Positions 26,918 through 35,724 of a stretch of 64,000 bases of DNA are shown piece by piece. Within the stretch, counting starts at the first letter, position 1. Each line of letters opens with the position of its first letter. The DNA is taken from positions 248,001-312,000 of the forward strand of contig JBBRYS010000002.1 of assembly GCA_038237475.1 (NCBI GenBank), given 5' to 3'. The notes below the pieces were generated by a model. The model saw nothing but the letters and a program-made list of their open reading frames with translations. It had not been told where the DNA came from and ran no database searches. Source of the DNA: JAOAPY01 sp038237475 (GTDB lineage: Bacteria > Acidobacteriota > Blastocatellia > Pyrinomonadales > Pyrinomonadaceae). Made by a program: the position numbers and the translations under genes.

Positions 26918-27811
26918 ATGAAACAAACCTGCATACGATCAGTAATACTCCTTTTCTTTTTCTGCTTGTTCATAACGGCCTGCCGGACGCCAAAACCGGC
27001 CGGAAGCCGTTATGACTTTAAGGGCAAGGTCGTTTCAATCGACAAACAACAGCAGGCGGTTACGATCGCGCACGAAGAGGTTAAGGGGTACATGCCCGCC
27101 ATGACCATGCCGTTCAAGCTTAAGGAGCCCTGGCCTTTTGAGATTCTGGTGCCCGGCAATGTAATTACGGCGACACTCGTGATCGAAAATGGATCGTCCT
27201 GGCTTGAGGAGGTCAGGGTCACGCAGGAGAGCGCCGACACAACACCCGGTGCGGTCCCTGAGAATGAAGCCAAACCCGGAACCCTCGTTCCCAACTACGG
27301 TTTGGTTAACCAGGATGCCAAACCGATCAAGCTACAGGATTACCGTGGTAAGGCCCTGCTGCTGACCTTTATCTACACGCGCTGTCCCCTGCCGGACTAC
27401 TGCGATCTGATGAGTAACAACTTCGCAGAAATTGATGCGGAATTACAGAAGCAGGGCGACGTTTACAAGCGCACTCACTTATTGAGTATTAGTATCGATC
27501 CTGACTTCGACACGCCGCAGGTATTGCGGAGCTATGGAGCAGCGCATACCGGGCGTTATTCGGATGAGACATTTTCGCACTGGGAGTTTGCGTCAGGAAC
27601 TAAGGACCAGGTGAAAGGGATCGCCAGATTTTTCGGACTGCAATACTACGAGGGCGGCGATCAGATCGTGCATGGTTTGCGCACCGTGATCGTCACTCCT
27701 GAAGGAAAGGTCTTCAAGGTTTATCGCTCGAATGAATGGAAACCCGCTGAAGCGGCAAGTGAATTGGTCAAGGCACTGAAAAGCAGCGAAGAGACAGAGA
27801 CACCGAGGTGA
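26918..27811 (+). CDS. Copper lipoprotein: CusF-like domain fused to SCO1/SenC domain
   Basis: Probable copper chaperone or thiol reductase for cytochrome oxidase assembly, exported. N-terminal signal ends in the lipobox ITAC. Residues about 32-100 form a CusF_Ec-like copper-binding domain (GYMPAMTMPFKL). Residues 120-295 form the SCO fold: LVNQDAKPIKLQDYRGKALL, FIYTRCPLPDYC and VHGLRTVIVTPEG with the conserved His. The Cys pair is spaced CX5C, while the classical SCO motif is CX3C; I recall similar spacing in related proteins but cannot confirm it here. No oxidase gene is visible nearby. Confidence 0.9.
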   Translation: MKQTCIRSVILLFFFCLFITACRTPKPAGSRYDFKGKVVSIDKQQQAVTIAHEEVKGYMPAMTMPFKLKEPWPFEILVPGNVITATLVIENGSSWLEEVRVTQESADTTPGAVPENEAKPGTLVPNYGLVNQDAKPIKLQDYRGKALLLTFIYTRCPLPDYCDLMSNNFAEIDAELQKQGDVYKRTHLLSISIDPDFDTPQVLRSYGAAHTGRYSDETFSHWEFASGTKDQVKGIARFFGLQYYEGGDQIVHGLRTVIVTPEGKVFKVYRSNEWKPAEAASELVKALKSSEETETPR

Positions 27812-27816
27812 TGCGA

Positions 27817-28797
27817 TCAGCCTTTGATCTTCTTAATCTCTTCGATGAGAGTGGGAACGACTTCGAACAAGTCGCCCACAATGCCGTAATCTGCGATATC
27901 AAAAATCGGCGCTTCTGAGTCTTTGTTGATGGCTACGATGGTGCCCGAGTTTTTCATGCCCACCAGGTGCTGAATCGCTCCTGAAATTCCCAACGCAATG
28001 TAAAGCTTAGGCGCGACAGTTTGTCCGGATGAACCAATCTGACGATCAATCGGCAACCACTCGGCATCGCAAATCGGACGCGAAGCTGCCAAATCGCCAC
28101 CCAGCGCTTCGGCGAGTTTCTCTGCGAGAGCAATGTTATCCTTGCTCTTGATGCCGCGGCCGATGGCGACGATGATATCTGCTTTGGAAAGATCGACAGC
28201 TTGTTTGACTTCCTGAAAAGGCGCTTCGGGAATCATGCGCACCTCGCCAACCTCAACTGCCACAGTTTCGATGGCTGTTCCGCTTCCCTTCACGGCTTGA
28301 TCGGGGCGATATGCGCCCGATTGAAAAGTGGCAAAGACGGGCGCCTCTCCATCCGACACGACATCAGCATCGATCTTGCCTTGAAAAATTCTGCGGGTGA
28401 AAGTGACGTTTCCATCCTGAACTTTTGCGCGTACGCAATCGCTGATTAATGACTTGCCGAAGCGCGCGGCCAGCTTGGGCGCGTAGTCGCGAACCAGATA
28501 AGTATGAGGCATGAGGACGAACTGCGGATCAAGATCGCGGATCACCTGGGCCATTCCATCGGTGTAACCGTCCGGCGTGTAGTCAGCCAACTTTGCATTG
28601 CCGGCAATAACAACTTTCGCCAACTGGTAGCCCGCAATCTGCTCCGCCAGCGCATCCAGGTTGGCGCCGAGCAGCACGGCTGTGACCGCCTGGCCCAACT
28701 CTGCGCCGAGAGTCTGTGCTGCGGCAATTGCTTCGAAGGAAGTCTTATTAACTGTGCCGTCGCGGTGCTCTACAAATACTAAAATGCCTTCACTCAT
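27817..28797 (-). CDS. etfA: Electron transfer flavoprotein alpha subunit
   Basis: FAD-binding subunit of ETF, which carries electrons from acyl-CoA dehydrogenases to the quinone pool. 326 residues. The C-terminal FAD domain shows GSSGQTVAPKLYIALGISGAIQH and NSGTIVAINKDSEAPIFD, the family signature. The N-terminal domain starts ILVFVEHRDGTVNKTSFEA. It lies 69 bases after etfB and ends five bases from the convergent copper-protein gene. The fatty-acid cluster upstream on the same strand fits acyl-CoA metabolism. Confidence 0.97.
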   Translation of the reverse strand: MSEGILVFVEHRDGTVNKTSFEAIAAAQTLGAELGQAVTAVLLGANLDALAEQIAGYQLAKVVIAGNAKLADYTPDGYTDGMAQVIRDLDPQFVLMPHTYLVRDYAPKLAARFGKSLISDCVRAKVQDGNVTFTRRIFQGKIDADVVSDGEAPVFATFQSGAYRPDQAVKGSGTAIETVAVEVGEVRMIPEAPFQEVKQAVDLSKADIIVAIGRGIKSKDNIALAEKLAEALGGDLAASRPICDAEWLPIDRQIGSSGQTVAPKLYIALGISGAIQHLVGMKNSGTIVAINKDSEAPIFDIADYGIVGDLFEVVPTLIEEIKKIKG

Positions 28798-28866
28798 TTA
28801 CGCTTTCAATCCTTATCCTAATGGAACCGGCTCGATGTTTCCCGGCCGCTCACCGGTCCTGAAACT

Positions 28867-29640
28867 TTAAAATACCCGGGCTTCGGTGTGGAGCTTCTCC
28901 GCGAGCGCGACAGCTCCGGCTTTCGCGTTGCCATCACCTAGAAACTGTGTCTGCTTAGTTTTCTCCGGCAGATAAATTTTCTCGATCTTCTGGTGCGCAG
29001 AAGCGCCGATGGCTTCCGCGTCGGGCGTAATTTCCTTGATCTCTTTCTTCTTCGCCGCCATGATCCCTTTCAGCGAAGCATAGCGAATCTGGCTGATGCC
29101 GGACTGAATGGTGAGCAGCGCCGGAGTGGACATCGAATACCATTGATACCAGCCGCTTTCGAGCTCGCGTTTCACCCGCAGCTTTTCACCGGAGGCATCT
29201 ACTTCAATGACGATGGTGGCGTGGGGAATCCCCATCAGCTCAGCCATGATCGCTCCGGTCTGCGCAAAGCCGTTATCATCCGACTGCAGGCCCGTCATGA
29301 TTAGGTCAGGTTGCTCAGCTCGGATAGCTGCGGCCAGCGCGCTGGCAGCAGCGTAGGGCGACAAGTTCGTCAGTGTGTCAACTACTACGTGGATGGCGCG
29401 ATCAGCACCGCGAGCAAGGGCGTCTTTGATGACTGTCTTAACCCGTTGCGGCCCCATGGAACAGACGACAACTTCGCCGCCATGCTTCTCTTTCAGTCGC
29501 AACCCTTCTTCGAGTGCATAACCGTCCGACTCATTGACCTCGAAAGAGAGGTCCGCTTCTTCAATCCAGGTTGAATCTTTATTAATTCGCAGGATCGCAT
29601 CTTTGCTTGCGACCTGCTTCATCAAAACAATGATTTTCAT
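28867..29640 (-). CDS. etfB: Electron transfer flavoprotein beta subunit
   Basis: AMP-binding subunit of ETF, 257 residues. Begins MKIIVLMKQVASKDAILRI, a standard EtfB start. Contains GLQSDDNGFAQTGAIMAELMG and VKRELESGWYQWYSMSTPALLTIQ, the family signature region. Paired with etfA. A repeat-rich 146-base gap separates it from fabF, so it is not certain whether it belongs to the fab transcript. Confidence 0.97.
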   Translation of the reverse strand: MKIIVLMKQVASKDAILRINKDSTWIEEADLSFEVNESDGYALEEGLRLKEKHGGEVVVCSMGPQRVKTVIKDALARGADRAIHVVVDTLTNLSPYAAASALAAAIRAEQPDLIMTGLQSDDNGFAQTGAIMAELMGIPHATIVIEVDASGEKLRVKRELESGWYQWYSMSTPALLTIQSGISQIRYASLKGIMAAKKKEIKEITPDAEAIGASAHQKIEKIYLPEKTKQTQFLGDGNAKAGAVALAEKLHTEARVF

Positions 29641-29658
29641 AAAAGTCTGTTTCTAGTC

Positions 29659-29776
29659 AGTTGTCAGTTGTCAGTGGTCAGTTGACGTAATTCGACCGTC
29701 ATTAATTGCAAATCCTGGCCGAGGCTCCTGAGTCGATTGATAAACAGCAGCAACCGACTACTGACAACTAACTACT
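29659..29776. repeat. Inverted pair of heptamer-repeat arms between fabF and etfB
   Basis: Left arm 29659-29684 consists of GTCAGTT-like heptamers. The right arm 29751-29776 is its reverse complement with 22 of 26 bases matching, and a 66-base spacer lies between. The whole fits a small non-coding REP- or MITE-like element. No transposase is present. Confidence 0.75.
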
Positions 29777-29786
29777 GGCCAACTGC

Positions 29787-31049
29787 CTATTCACCTTGAT
29801 ACCTCTTGAACAACAGGGCTGCGTTAGTGCCGCCGAAGCCGAAGCTGTTTGAGAGCGCATATTCCACCTGTGCCGGACGCGGTTCGTTGGGAATGTAATC
29901 AAGATCGCAATCAGGATCCGGGTTAACGTAATTAATTGTCGGTGGCAACACGTTGCGATGGATCGCCAGCACTGAAAAGACGCCCTCGATCCCTCCCGCC
30001 GCACCGAGCAAATGCCCGGTCATCGATTTTGTCGAGCTGACTGCCAGTTTGTAGGCGTGCTCGCCAAACGTCTTCTTGATCGCCAGCGTCTCAAACTTGT
30101 CGTTGTACGGCGTCGAAGTGCCGTGCGCATTAATGTAGCCAACCTGTTCCGGCTGCACGCCCGCATCGCGCAGCGCTTTTTGCATAACTCGGATGGCGCC
30201 TGAGCCGCTTTCGTCAGGCATTGTCAGGTGGAAAGCGTCAGCTGACATTCCGTAGCCGACAACTTCGGCGTAGATGCGAGCCCCTCGCTTTTTGGCAAAT
30301 TCAAGCTCCTCCAGAATCATGATGCCCGCACCTTCGCCAATGACGAACCCGTCACGGTCCCGCTCAAACGGTCGCGAGGCATGTTGTGGATCGTCATTGC
30401 GCGTAGAAAGCGCGCGCATCGAGGCAAAGCCGGCCACGCTCATGGGCGTGATTGCCGACTCGGCGCCGCCGCAAATCATGACGTCGGCATCCCCTCGTTG
30501 AATAATCTTGAAGCTGTCGCCAATAGCGTGTGCGCCCGCCGAGCAAGCCGTTGCCGTAGCGGAGTTGGGGCCCTTTGCCCCGAAGCGGATCGACACCTGT
30601 CCAGCGGCAAGGTTTACAATCGCCGAGACAATAAAAAACGGAGACACCCGATCCGGCCCATCGTTGAGCAACTTTGAGTGCTCACGTTCGATGGCCCAGA
30701 AATCGCCGATGCCGCTGCTGATATAGGTGCCGACGTTTTCGCTGATGTCGTCAGGAAAACGATTGTCCTCGTTCAGCTTGATGCCGCTGTCGGCCAGGGC
30801 CTCGATGGCGGCGGCAATGGCGTAATGAATAAAGGCGCCCATCTTACGCGCCTCTTTCTTGGGAATAAACTTTAATGGATCAAAGCCCTGGACTTCGCAG
30901 GCGAACTTGACGGAAAACTTCTCCGTGTCAAATTTCTTGATGTAATCGGCGCCACTGCGGCCGCTCATCAATGAGGTCCAGGTATCTTCAACCGTTTGGC
31001 CGATCGGTGTAATCAGACCGACGCCCGTAACTACAACGCGACGTGTCAA
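29787..31049 (-). CDS. fabF: Beta-ketoacyl-ACP synthase II
   Basis: Elongating condensing enzyme of type II fatty acid synthesis, 420 residues. Catalytic Cys in ATACSAGAHAIGD, the two His in NAHGTSTPYND and KSMTGHLLGAAGG, and the start RRVVVTGVGLITPIG are all present. It follows acpP by about 80 bases in the fabH-fabD-acpP-fabF order. Confidence 0.97.
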   Translation of the reverse strand: MTRRVVVTGVGLITPIGQTVEDTWTSLMSGRSGADYIKKFDTEKFSVKFACEVQGFDPLKFIPKKEARKMGAFIHYAIAAAIEALADSGIKLNEDNRFPDDISENVGTYISSGIGDFWAIEREHSKLLNDGPDRVSPFFIVSAIVNLAAGQVSIRFGAKGPNSATATACSAGAHAIGDSFKIIQRGDADVMICGGAESAITPMSVAGFASMRALSTRNDDPQHASRPFERDRDGFVIGEGAGIMILEELEFAKKRGARIYAEVVGYGMSADAFHLTMPDESGSGAIRVMQKALRDAGVQPEQVGYINAHGTSTPYNDKFETLAIKKTFGEHAYKLAVSSTKSMTGHLLGAAGGIEGVFSVLAIHRNVLPPTINYVNPDPDCDLDYIPNEPRPAQVEYALSNSFGFGGTNAALLFKRYQGE

Positions 31050-31126
31050 TGCTTAAGCTCCTTGAAAGCCCTGACAGTAACGAGCGGCAGGCGGCCTGAG
31101 CGTGCCACCTGCCCTGTCACCGGTCA

Positions 31127-31369
31127 CTACTTTTTGTGTTGGTCAATGTAGCTATACGCATCGCGCACGCTTTGAATTTTTTCAGCATCTTCATCGGGTA
31201 TTTCAATGCCAAACTCTTCTTCAAAACGCATGACCAGTTCGACAGTATCCAGTGAATCTGCACCTAAATCATCTATGAAACGCGCATTCGGAGTCACTTC
31301 GTTCTCGTCTACTCCTAGTTCGTCCACGATGATCTGCTTGACCTTATTCTCAATCTCTTGATCGGCCAT
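31127..31369 (-). CDS. acpP: Acyl carrier protein
   Basis: 80-residue acidic carrier of growing acyl chains. The phosphopantetheine Ser lies in DDLGADSLDTVELVM. Length and acidity are normal for the family. Encoded between fabD and fabF, the conserved place. Confidence 0.98.
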   Translation of the reverse strand: MADQEIENKVKQIIVDELGVDENEVTPNARFIDDLGADSLDTVELVMRFEEEFGIEIPDEDAEKIQSVRDAYSYIDQHKK

Positions 31370-31439
31370 TTCAATTTGCTCCTCTATGATTAATAAGAAA
31401 ACTGCTCAGTCCGGCAGATGTCGCTGCCGGCTTGCCAAA

Positions 31440-32387
31440 TTACGCAACTCTTCCGTGAACGACAAGCGGTAGCTTCTCGGACAAAGTCGAGTCTTCAATG
31501 TTTACGCACTGCACTTCCCGGCTGATTTGCCGCACCAGGCCAGAAAGCACTTTGCCTGGACCTACTTCCACGAAAGTTTTTACATTCCTGCTGATCAACA
31601 ATTCAATGGCTCCCAACCAGCGAACCGGCGCCGACACTTGTCTGATCAAGGCCGAGCGTGCTTCGTCTCCGGTCTCAACCAACTGGGCGTCAGCATTCGT
31701 CACCAGGGGAACCCGCAAAGGCTGAAAGCCAAGGCCTTTCAAATCGACGGCCAGTCTTTCCTGGGCCGGCAACATCAGGTCGCAATGGAACGGCGCGCTC
31801 ACCTTGAGCTTAATCACGCGCCTTGCTCCGGCTGCCTGCAGCAAAGGAATCGCCCGATCAATTGCCGCCGCCGCTCCCGCAATTACCACCTGGTTCGGCG
31901 AATTTATGTTCGCCGGAGCGCAAACTTCGCCTTCGCCAGCCTCTGCGCAGAGCCTTTCAATATCAACGAGCGAGGCGCCCATTACGGCAGCCATCGCACC
32001 CACTCCTACCGGCACCGCCTCCTGCATATATTGACCGCGGGCCCGGACCACGCGCACGGCATCTGCAAAAGAAAGCGAACCTGCCGCTACCAGCGCCGAA
32101 TACTCGCCGAGACTATGACCTGCGACAAAGTCAGGCCTGGGAAATCCCACTGCTTCCATGGCCCGCAAGCAGGCGATCGAAGTTGCCAGAATTGCAGGTT
32201 GTGTGTTCTCGGTCAACTGCAGTTGGTCGTCCGGCCCCTCGAAACAAAGTCGCGAGAGTGAGAAGCCGAGCACTTCGTCTGCCTCTTCAAAGACCGCGCG
32301 CGCCGCCGGAACGTTGTCTGCCAACTCCTTTCCCATGCCCGCGTACTGAGAACCCTGTCCGGGAAAAATATAGGCGATGTTATCCAT
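31440..32387 (-). CDS. fabD: Malonyl-CoA:ACP transacylase
   Basis: Loads malonyl groups on ACP. 315 residues. AYIFPGQGSQYAGMG at the start, nucleophile elbow VAGHSLGEYSALVAAG, and the catalytic His in KVSAPFHCDLM are visible. Directly upstream of acpP; the fabG gene that usually separates them is absent (only about 70 bases lie between). Confidence 0.97.
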   Translation of the reverse strand: MDNIAYIFPGQGSQYAGMGKELADNVPAARAVFEEADEVLGFSLSRLCFEGPDDQLQLTENTQPAILATSIACLRAMEAVGFPRPDFVAGHSLGEYSALVAAGSLSFADAVRVVRARGQYMQEAVPVGVGAMAAVMGASLVDIERLCAEAGEGEVCAPANINSPNQVVIAGAAAAIDRAIPLLQAAGARRVIKLKVSAPFHCDLMLPAQERLAVDLKGLGFQPLRVPLVTNADAQLVETGDEARSALIRQVSAPVRWLGAIELLISRNVKTFVEVGPGKVLSGLVRQISREVQCVNIEDSTLSEKLPLVVHGRVA

Positions 32388-32507
32388 TGCGATCTAACTG
32401 AGCAGCTTATGCGGTCCTGATTGTTATTTCACTCGTCGCTGTCTTTAACCAATCTGCCCGGCAGTCCGTTCAAAGATCAAAAGCTAAAGACGTGAGTTCA
32501 GCCATCT

Positions 32508-33494
32508 TTACCAACGCACGAGCACGCCGCCCCACGTCACTCCACCACCAAACGACGCCATCAGCACCAGGTCCCCTTCCTTGATGCGCTTGGCCTGGAC
32601 ACATTCATCAAGAGCGATGGGGATTGACGCCGATGAAGTGTTTCCATGCATCGCAATGTTGGAATACACCCGAGCTTCTTCAACCTTAAGCTTGCTGGCC
32701 ACGGCATCCGTAATTCGCTGATTCGCCTGGTGCGGTATGAACAGCGAAACATCCTCGGCTTTTTGTCCAGCTTCTTCCAATACCTCGTTGGCGATTTCAG
32801 ACATGGATCGTACGGCTACTTTGAAAAGCTCGTTACCTTTCATTTTGAAGTAATGATCGCCCGCCGCCAGGGTCTCGGTGCTCGCCGGCCGTCGCGTGCC
32901 GCCTCCGGGTGAATACAGCTGTTCCAAATAGCGTCCATCGGAACGAATGCGCGCCGCCAGAATTCCTTTATCACCTTCGACCGATCCCAGCACCGCAGCA
33001 CCCGCGCCGTCACCAAACAAAATGCAGGTGCCCCGGTCGGTATAGTCAACGTACTGAGTTAAAATCTCAGCGCCAATGACCAGGGCATAACGAACCTGCC
33101 CGGTGCGTATCATGGACTCTGCCAATGTCAGGCCGTAAAGAAATCCGGAACAAGCCGCCACCACATCCATCGCGGCTGCCTTGTTGGCACCGAGTTCCGC
33201 CTGAATGATGCAGCCGGTTGACGGCAGGATTTGGTCGGGGGTCACAGTTGCGCAAAGCAACAGATCTATCTCAAGCGGGTCGATCTTCGCGCGCTCAATT
33301 GCCTGGCGCGCAGCGCGCACCGCAAACAGCGACGTGTATTCACCAGGCGCGGCTTTGCGTCGCTGCTTAATACCGGTCCGAGTAGTGATCCACTCGTCCG
33401 AGGTCTCCACGGTCTTCTCCAGTTGCGCATTCGTCAGAATGCCTTCCGGATAAGCATGCCCGGTCCCCAGAATGCCGGCGTGTAGATTTCCCAT
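32508..33494 (-). CDS. fabH: Beta-ketoacyl-ACP synthase III
   Basis: Initiates fatty acid synthesis by condensing acetyl- or branched acyl-CoA with malonyl-ACP. 328 residues. Catalytic Cys in VVAACSGFLYGL, His in IPHQANQRI and Asn in MHGNTSSASIP form the triad. The start GILGTGHAYPEGILTNAQLE is typical. Lies between plsX and fabD. Confidence 0.97.
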   Translation of the reverse strand: MGNLHAGILGTGHAYPEGILTNAQLEKTVETSDEWITTRTGIKQRRKAAPGEYTSLFAVRAARQAIERAKIDPLEIDLLLCATVTPDQILPSTGCIIQAELGANKAAAMDVVAACSGFLYGLTLAESMIRTGQVRYALVIGAEILTQYVDYTDRGTCILFGDGAGAAVLGSVEGDKGILAARIRSDGRYLEQLYSPGGGTRRPASTETLAAGDHYFKMKGNELFKVAVRSMSEIANEVLEEAGQKAEDVSLFIPHQANQRITDAVASKLKVEEARVYSNIAMHGNTSSASIPIALDECVQAKRIKEGDLVLMASFGGGVTWGGVLVRW

Positions 33495-33600
33495 CTATTT
33501 CCTCAATCCTTTTTGAGCGAGGCAATACTACCCAGAGCCCAAAGAAAAAGCCAAGCCGCTACCCGGCTGCGTCCTGCGATAGCCAAATGATAAACGAGGT

Positions 33601-34674
33601 CTAGCTGGCGAGCTCAGCGGCTGACTGTAACGCGCGCGTTTCAGCTATCCCGCGCTCAATTCGCTCACTGGCTCGATTTTCTGAAAACTCATGCACGCTG
33701 CGTATCGCATTTCTAATCGCGCGCGCGTTAGAGTTCCCATGCCCCACTACTACCATCCGCTTCACGCCGAGCAACGGAGCGCCGCCGTACTCAGAGTAAT
33801 CCAATCTCTTCTTGATATTCTTAAAAGCGGGCCGCGCCAGCATCGCGCCGGCTTTGGTTACTGCTGACACCTTCAATTCACGTTTGATCATCGAAAGCAT
33901 CGCAGTCGTCAGGCCTTCGGAAAGCTTGAGCATAACGTTGCCGGTGAAGCCATCGGTGACGATGACATCGACAGCGCCTGAAAAAACGTCACGTCCCTCG
34001 ACATTTCCGACAAAGTTAAGGCTGGTGATTTGCCGCAGGAGAGGAAAGGCTTCCTTGGTCAGGTCATTACCTTTGACTTCTTCTTCGCCGATGCTCATCA
34101 AGCCAATCGTCGGCTTAACTGTTCCCAGTACGGCGCGAGAGTAGGCATCACCCATCACCGCAAATTGCGCCAGATGATACGCTTTGCACTCCGAGTTGGC
34201 GCCCACATCCAGCAGTAAAGTGGGACGCGGTGATTTTGTCGGCATCAGTGCTGCGAGTGCCGGGCGATCGACGCCAGGCAACATTCCGATCACCATCTTC
34301 GCGGTCGCCATGGCCGCACCGGTGTTGCCGGCCGAAACAAACCCATCCGCACGTCCCTCGTGCACGAGCTTGCTCCCGATTCTCAAAGAGCTCTTCTTTT
34401 TACGACGAATGGCGGTCACAACCGCTTCATCCATGCCGATGACTTCGGCAGCCTCGACCAATTCAATGCCCCGATCGCCGTCACCGCGCCAGCCGCACCG
34501 GCGCAACTCGGGCTCCACGATCTGCGGTTGACCGACGAGAATGACCCCGATGCCAAAGTCTCGTGCCGCGGCCAGCGCGCCATCAATTTCTGCGTGCGGC
34601 GCGTGATCGCTGCCCATCGCGTCGAGCACTACTTTGCCCGTCGAGTGGACTTGCTGCCTGGCCGATTCGCGCAC
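33601..34674 (-). CDS. plsX: Phosphate acyltransferase PlsX
   Basis: Makes acyl-phosphate from acyl-ACP for phospholipid synthesis. 357 residues. LDAMGSDHAPHAEIDGALAA, SAGNTGAAMATAKMVIG, LLDVGANSECKAYHLAQFA and DGFTGNVMLKLSEGL are signatures. The listed start includes about ten extra residues before VVLDAMG. About 50 bases after rpmF, the classical neighbour. Confidence 0.97.
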   Translation of the reverse strand: MRESARQQVHSTGKVVLDAMGSDHAPHAEIDGALAAARDFGIGVILVGQPQIVEPELRRCGWRGDGDRGIELVEAAEVIGMDEAVVTAIRRKKKSSLRIGSKLVHEGRADGFVSAGNTGAAMATAKMVIGMLPGVDRPALAALMPTKSPRPTLLLDVGANSECKAYHLAQFAVMGDAYSRAVLGTVKPTIGLMSIGEEEVKGNDLTKEAFPLLRQITSLNFVGNVEGRDVFSGAVDVIVTDGFTGNVMLKLSEGLTTAMLSMIKRELKVSAVTKAGAMLARPAFKNIKKRLDYSEYGGAPLLGVKRMVVVGHGNSNARAIRNAIRSVHEFSENRASERIERGIAETRALQSAAELAS

Positions 34675-34725
34675 AGGGTTTTCTCAGTGGCACGGCCGTT
34701 TACCAGCGTCGGTGCCGCGAAAGTT

Positions 34726-34908
34726 CTAGCTCTGTTCTACCTGAATTATCTCGCGGTCTTTGTAGTAACCGCATTTAGGACAAACTCGGTGTTGTAAACG
34801 AGGTTCCTGGCAATTAGGACAGAGGCTTGTCTGCGGCGCTTGCAGGGCATCATGTGCCCGGCGCTTGCCGCGGCGAGCTTTTGAATGTCGTCTTTTAGGA
34901 TTAGGCAT
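34726..34908 (-). CDS. rpmF: 50S ribosomal protein L32
   Basis: 60-residue basic ribosomal protein. Starts MPNPKRRHSKARRGKRRAHD. Zinc-type Cys pairs CPNC and CPKC are retained, with GYYKDREII at the end. Found with yceD and plsX, the conserved bacterial arrangement. Confidence 0.98.
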   Translation of the reverse strand: MPNPKRRHSKARRGKRRAHDALQAPQTSLCPNCQEPRLQHRVCPKCGYYKDREIIQVEQS

Positions 34909-35009
34909 TAGTTACTCCGTTAATTAAAAAGCGAATCGCAAATGATAGATGTAAACGCAAATGGTTAGTTTGCGATGCTCTCGCAAGCTAACTGCCTGCT
35001 TCACAAAAA

Positions 35010-35540
35010 TTATTTGCGATTCACCAGGTCTTTAAGTCCTGCCCAGCGCAGATCCGTTTCCGCGTTTTGGCATTCACACTCTTTCAAATTTCTATCAGCG
35101 CCACAGGTCGGGCAAAAGCCCTTACAGTCGTCGCGGCAGACTGATCGGGTTGGAACGGCGAGGAGAACTTGCTCCCTCACGATCTCGTCAACATCGATTG
35201 CTTCCCCGTCGAAGACAGACAATTCCAACTCGGACTCTTCCAGGGCTGCGGCATGCATGCTTTGATATTCAGCCGCGGTAACGTATTGAAGCTTGAACTG
35301 CGTCCGTATTGGAATGTCCACTGCTTTAAGACAACGGTCACAATCAACTTGAGCCAGGGCGATCAGGCGGCCGCTCAAAAAAATCTCACTGCCCTTGCGC
35401 CAAAGTTTGCCGGAAATCTCTGGCGGATCGACCAGCCGGACACGCTCGTCGGAGAATTCCAGCTCACCATTGCCGTAGACATGGGAAAAAGCCCCACCCG
35501 TCTCTTCCAGGTTATCAAGTTCTATCCGCACTCCAACCAC
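35010..35540 (-). CDS. YceD/DUF177-family protein
   Basis: 176-residue protein of the YceD family, commonly cotranscribed with rpmF and linked in the literature to rRNA or ribosome metabolism. DCDRCLKAVDIPI and the C-terminal Cys cluster CRDDCKGFCPTCGADRN may bind zinc. It starts at GTG; another in-frame GTG three codons later is possible. First gene after a consensus promoter, so it leads the rpmF-plsX-fab operon. Confidence 0.9.
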   Translation of the reverse strand: MVGVRIELDNLEETGGAFSHVYGNGELEFSDERVRLVDPPEISGKLWRKGSEIFLSGRLIALAQVDCDRCLKAVDIPIRTQFKLQYVTAAEYQSMHAAALEESELELSVFDGEAIDVDEIVREQVLLAVPTRSVCRDDCKGFCPTCGADRNLKECECQNAETDLRWAGLKDLVNRK

Positions 35541-35595
35541 CTGCCGCCCCTGTAATGGCCCCTCGCAATTTGGCCACTATGGCACAAAAGGGTCA

Positions 35596-35623
35596 ATTAT
35601 AGCGACCAAACCGTTCCTGTCAA
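35596..35623 (-). promoter_or_regulatory. Consensus sigma-70 promoter of the yceD-rpmF-plsX-fab operon
   Basis: On the minus strand TTGACA, 16 bases, TATAAT: all 12 positions match the consensus. Transcription would begin about seven bases beyond the -10, roughly 50 bases before the YceD start. Confidence 0.8.
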
Positions 35624-35724
35624 CGCGGGGATTAATATCTCTATTCTGGGGGCCATTAGAAAAATCGTCGTTAATAAGCACCGCCGCATTCAAAAACCTA
35701 CCCGGTTGTCTATGGATGAGCCAA

